A stretch of 14,211 bases of DNA from JAAZNO01 sp012798275 (lineage in GTDB: Bacteria > Chloroflexota > Anaerolineae > B4-G1 > SLSP01), in assembly GCA_035347995.1 (NCBI GenBank), contig DAOPQD010000082.1:1-14211 (forward strand), in the 5' to 3' direction. Shown here in pieces: positions 13,424 to 14,211 of the stretch (positions within the stretch are counted from its first letter, which is position 1; each line of letters opens with the position of its first letter). A program made the translations under genes and the position numbers. Under the pieces are notes generated by a model. The model searched no databases, had not been told where the DNA came from, and worked only from the letters and a program-made list of their open reading frames with translations.

Positions 13424-13870
13424 TCACTCGCCTTTGAAATCCCCCAGCCAACGGATCAAGGGAAACGCGGCTTTGACGCCGTTGAAGAAGCGTTCATCGG
13501 CTGTCCATAAAGGGCAGGCGAGGTGTTCCGCTAGCGCCAGGTAATGCGCGTCATAGGTGGTCGGCAGATTGAACTGTGCGGCGAGTTCGAAGGCGCGCGT
13601 GGCAAGCCCTGAGGGCTGGAGATAGGCAATATCGAGTTGTAGCGCTTGTTCCAGGGCAAGGCGCGCGTCCTCCCAGGACAACGGCCCATGCAGCGCCTTG
13701 CGGTAGAGCGCGGCGGTGACCTCATATCGCAGAAGTGAGGGCGCACACACTTCTTTTTCCTCCAACGTCACCCGCGTCCACCATGCCAGAGCGAGGGGGC
13801 TGAAACGCTCGGCGGTCACCAGCGCGATCACGAGATTCGCGTCAAGGCAGAGGGTCGAGGAGTTGGGCAT
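13424..13870 (-). CDS. vapC: PIN-domain toxin (VapC-like ribonuclease)
   Basis: A 148-residue PIN-domain protein expected to be a metal-dependent endoribonuclease toxin. The four acidic residues of the active site are in place: Asp10 (CLDANLVI), Glu50 (LRYEVTAAL), Asp107 (TTYDAHYLALAE) and Asp125 (LWTADERF). The length is normal for VapC. The start overlaps the antitoxin gene by 29 bases, and GGGAGGA just upstream lies inside the antitoxin coding sequence, so the two are probably translationally coupled. Target RNA is unknown. It converges with the methyltransferase; the 73 bases between them hold small GC-rich palindromes but no clear terminator. Confidence 0.93.
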   Translation of the reverse strand: MPNSSTLCLDANLVIALVTAERFSPLALAWWTRVTLEEKEVCAPSLLRYEVTAALYRKALHGPLSWEDARLALEQALQLDIAYLQPSGLATRAFELAAQFNLPTTYDAHYLALAEHLACPLWTADERFFNGVKAAFPLIRWLGDFKGE

Positions 13871-14111
13871 CGCGTTCCTCCCGTAGCTGGTGGAGTTCTT
13901 CCGCGCCGGCAGGCATTTCGCCGTACTTCTCGAACAGCGTTTTCTGAAGCTGTTGGATTTGTAGGAGCTGTTCCCGGCGGCGCTGACGTCGAATCTCCGC
14001 TTCCAGAGCTTCAGCGGCGAACCGTGAACGTTCTCCTGGAGGCGCGAGGCGTTTGAGTTCTTCCCACAACGCCGTGGGCAGCACCAGGGTGACGCGCGTC
14101 GTTTCGGTCAT
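13842..14111 (-). CDS. Antitoxin, ribbon-helix-helix type, partner of the PIN toxin
   Basis: An 89-residue protein. The N terminus, TRVTLVLPTALWEELKRL, is a beta strand followed by a helix typical of ribbon-helix-helix (CopG/MetJ-like) DNA-binding antitoxins. The strongly charged helix that follows (AAEALEAEIRRQRRREQLLQ) and the C-terminal tail are expected to wrap and block the toxin. Such antitoxins usually repress their own operon as dimers. The ATG at 14111 has an AAGGAGG site directly upstream. The in-frame upstream start at 14168 would translate a leader repeat and is unlikely. The pair is ordered antitoxin first, toxin second, as is standard. Confidence 0.87.
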   Translation of the reverse strand: MTETTRVTLVLPTALWEELKRLAPPGERSRFAAEALEAEIRRQRRREQLLQIQQLQKTLFEKYGEMPAGAEELHQLREERDAQLLDPLP

Positions 14112-14117
14112 GGTGGA

Positions 14118-14158
14118 CCTCCTTCGAAAATGGCCCCGAATGAACACGAATTTCACGG
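14118..14158 (-). repeat. ATTCGTG-type leader repeat, copy 2
   Basis: On the minus strand this is nearly identical to the leader of the gene at 63, differing at about four of some 41 positions, and it ends in the AAGGAGG ribosome binding site of the antitoxin gene. Distance from the repeat to the ATG is the same in both copies. Confidence 0.75.
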
Positions 14159-14185
14159 GATGGTTCAATTAAGGGCTGAAATTGG

Positions 14186-14211
14186 TTGACACTTTTGGTA
14201 CCTTGAAAAAT
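14186..14211 (+). promoter_or_regulatory. Possible partial promoter at the window edge
   Basis: TTGACA at 14186-14191 points rightwards out of the window. Its -10 would fall at or past the last base, so it cannot be confirmed. No clear promoter for the antitoxin-toxin pair was found on the minus strand here. Confidence 0.3.

Noticed and set aside
1..14211. tRNA or rRNA genes
   Set aside because: No cloverleaf with TTCGA-type arm or rRNA-like stretch was found in the spacers by eye.

Overview
The window is GC-rich, Shine-Dalgarno-using bacterial DNA. A Phe-specific T-box leader over pheS-pheT, a urocanate hydratase, an SLC13-type permease with internal TrkA-C domains and a VapBC-type toxin-antitoxin pair would all suit Chloroflexota (Anaerolineae-like). 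That placement is an inference from gene style and was not tested.

Layout. Plus strand, left: a small DUF59/MIP18 iron-sulfur assembly factor (63-356). Then a 540-base non-coding stretch with a strong promoter (418-445), a T-box riboswitch with a UUC specifier and an intrinsic terminator. Then pheS (897-1946), an inserted S23-type four-helix-bundle gene (2051-2521) and pheT (2573-5113). Minus strand, centre: reading leftwards from 12316 are hutU, a response regulator with a helical tail, a family-2 glycosyltransferase, an AAC(2')-like GNAT acetyltransferase, an SLC13-type permease and an unrecognised 284-residue protein. Plus strand, right: a SAM-dependent methyltransferase (12619-13350), divergent from hutU. 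Minus strand, far right: a PIN toxin overlapping its antitoxin (13424-14111).

How the genes work together. pheS and pheT encode the two subunits of phenylalanyl-tRNA synthetase, and the T-box should switch the operon on when uncharged tRNA-Phe accumulates. The six leftward genes have gaps of roughly 100-250 bases and no obvious shared pathway. hutU is alone, without other hut genes. The right-hand pair is a self-contained toxin-antitoxin module.

Most unusual. At least six intergenic spacers consist of strictly phase-locked 7-base repeats that end at the Shine-Dalgarno site of the next gene: 583-638 (8 units), 801-877 (11), 1947-2037 (13), 2524-2558 (5), 12334-12410 (11) and about 12511-12601 (13). 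Each neighbourhood has its own sequence flavour, but most flavours are cyclic forms of a related heptamer (RTGNGTA-like), and several arrays fold as inverted repeats. One array lies inside the T-box leader, and a matching pair flanks the four-helix-bundle gene between pheS and pheT. A second repeat, about 40 bases long, forms the leader of both the first gene and the antitoxin at the opposite end of the window.
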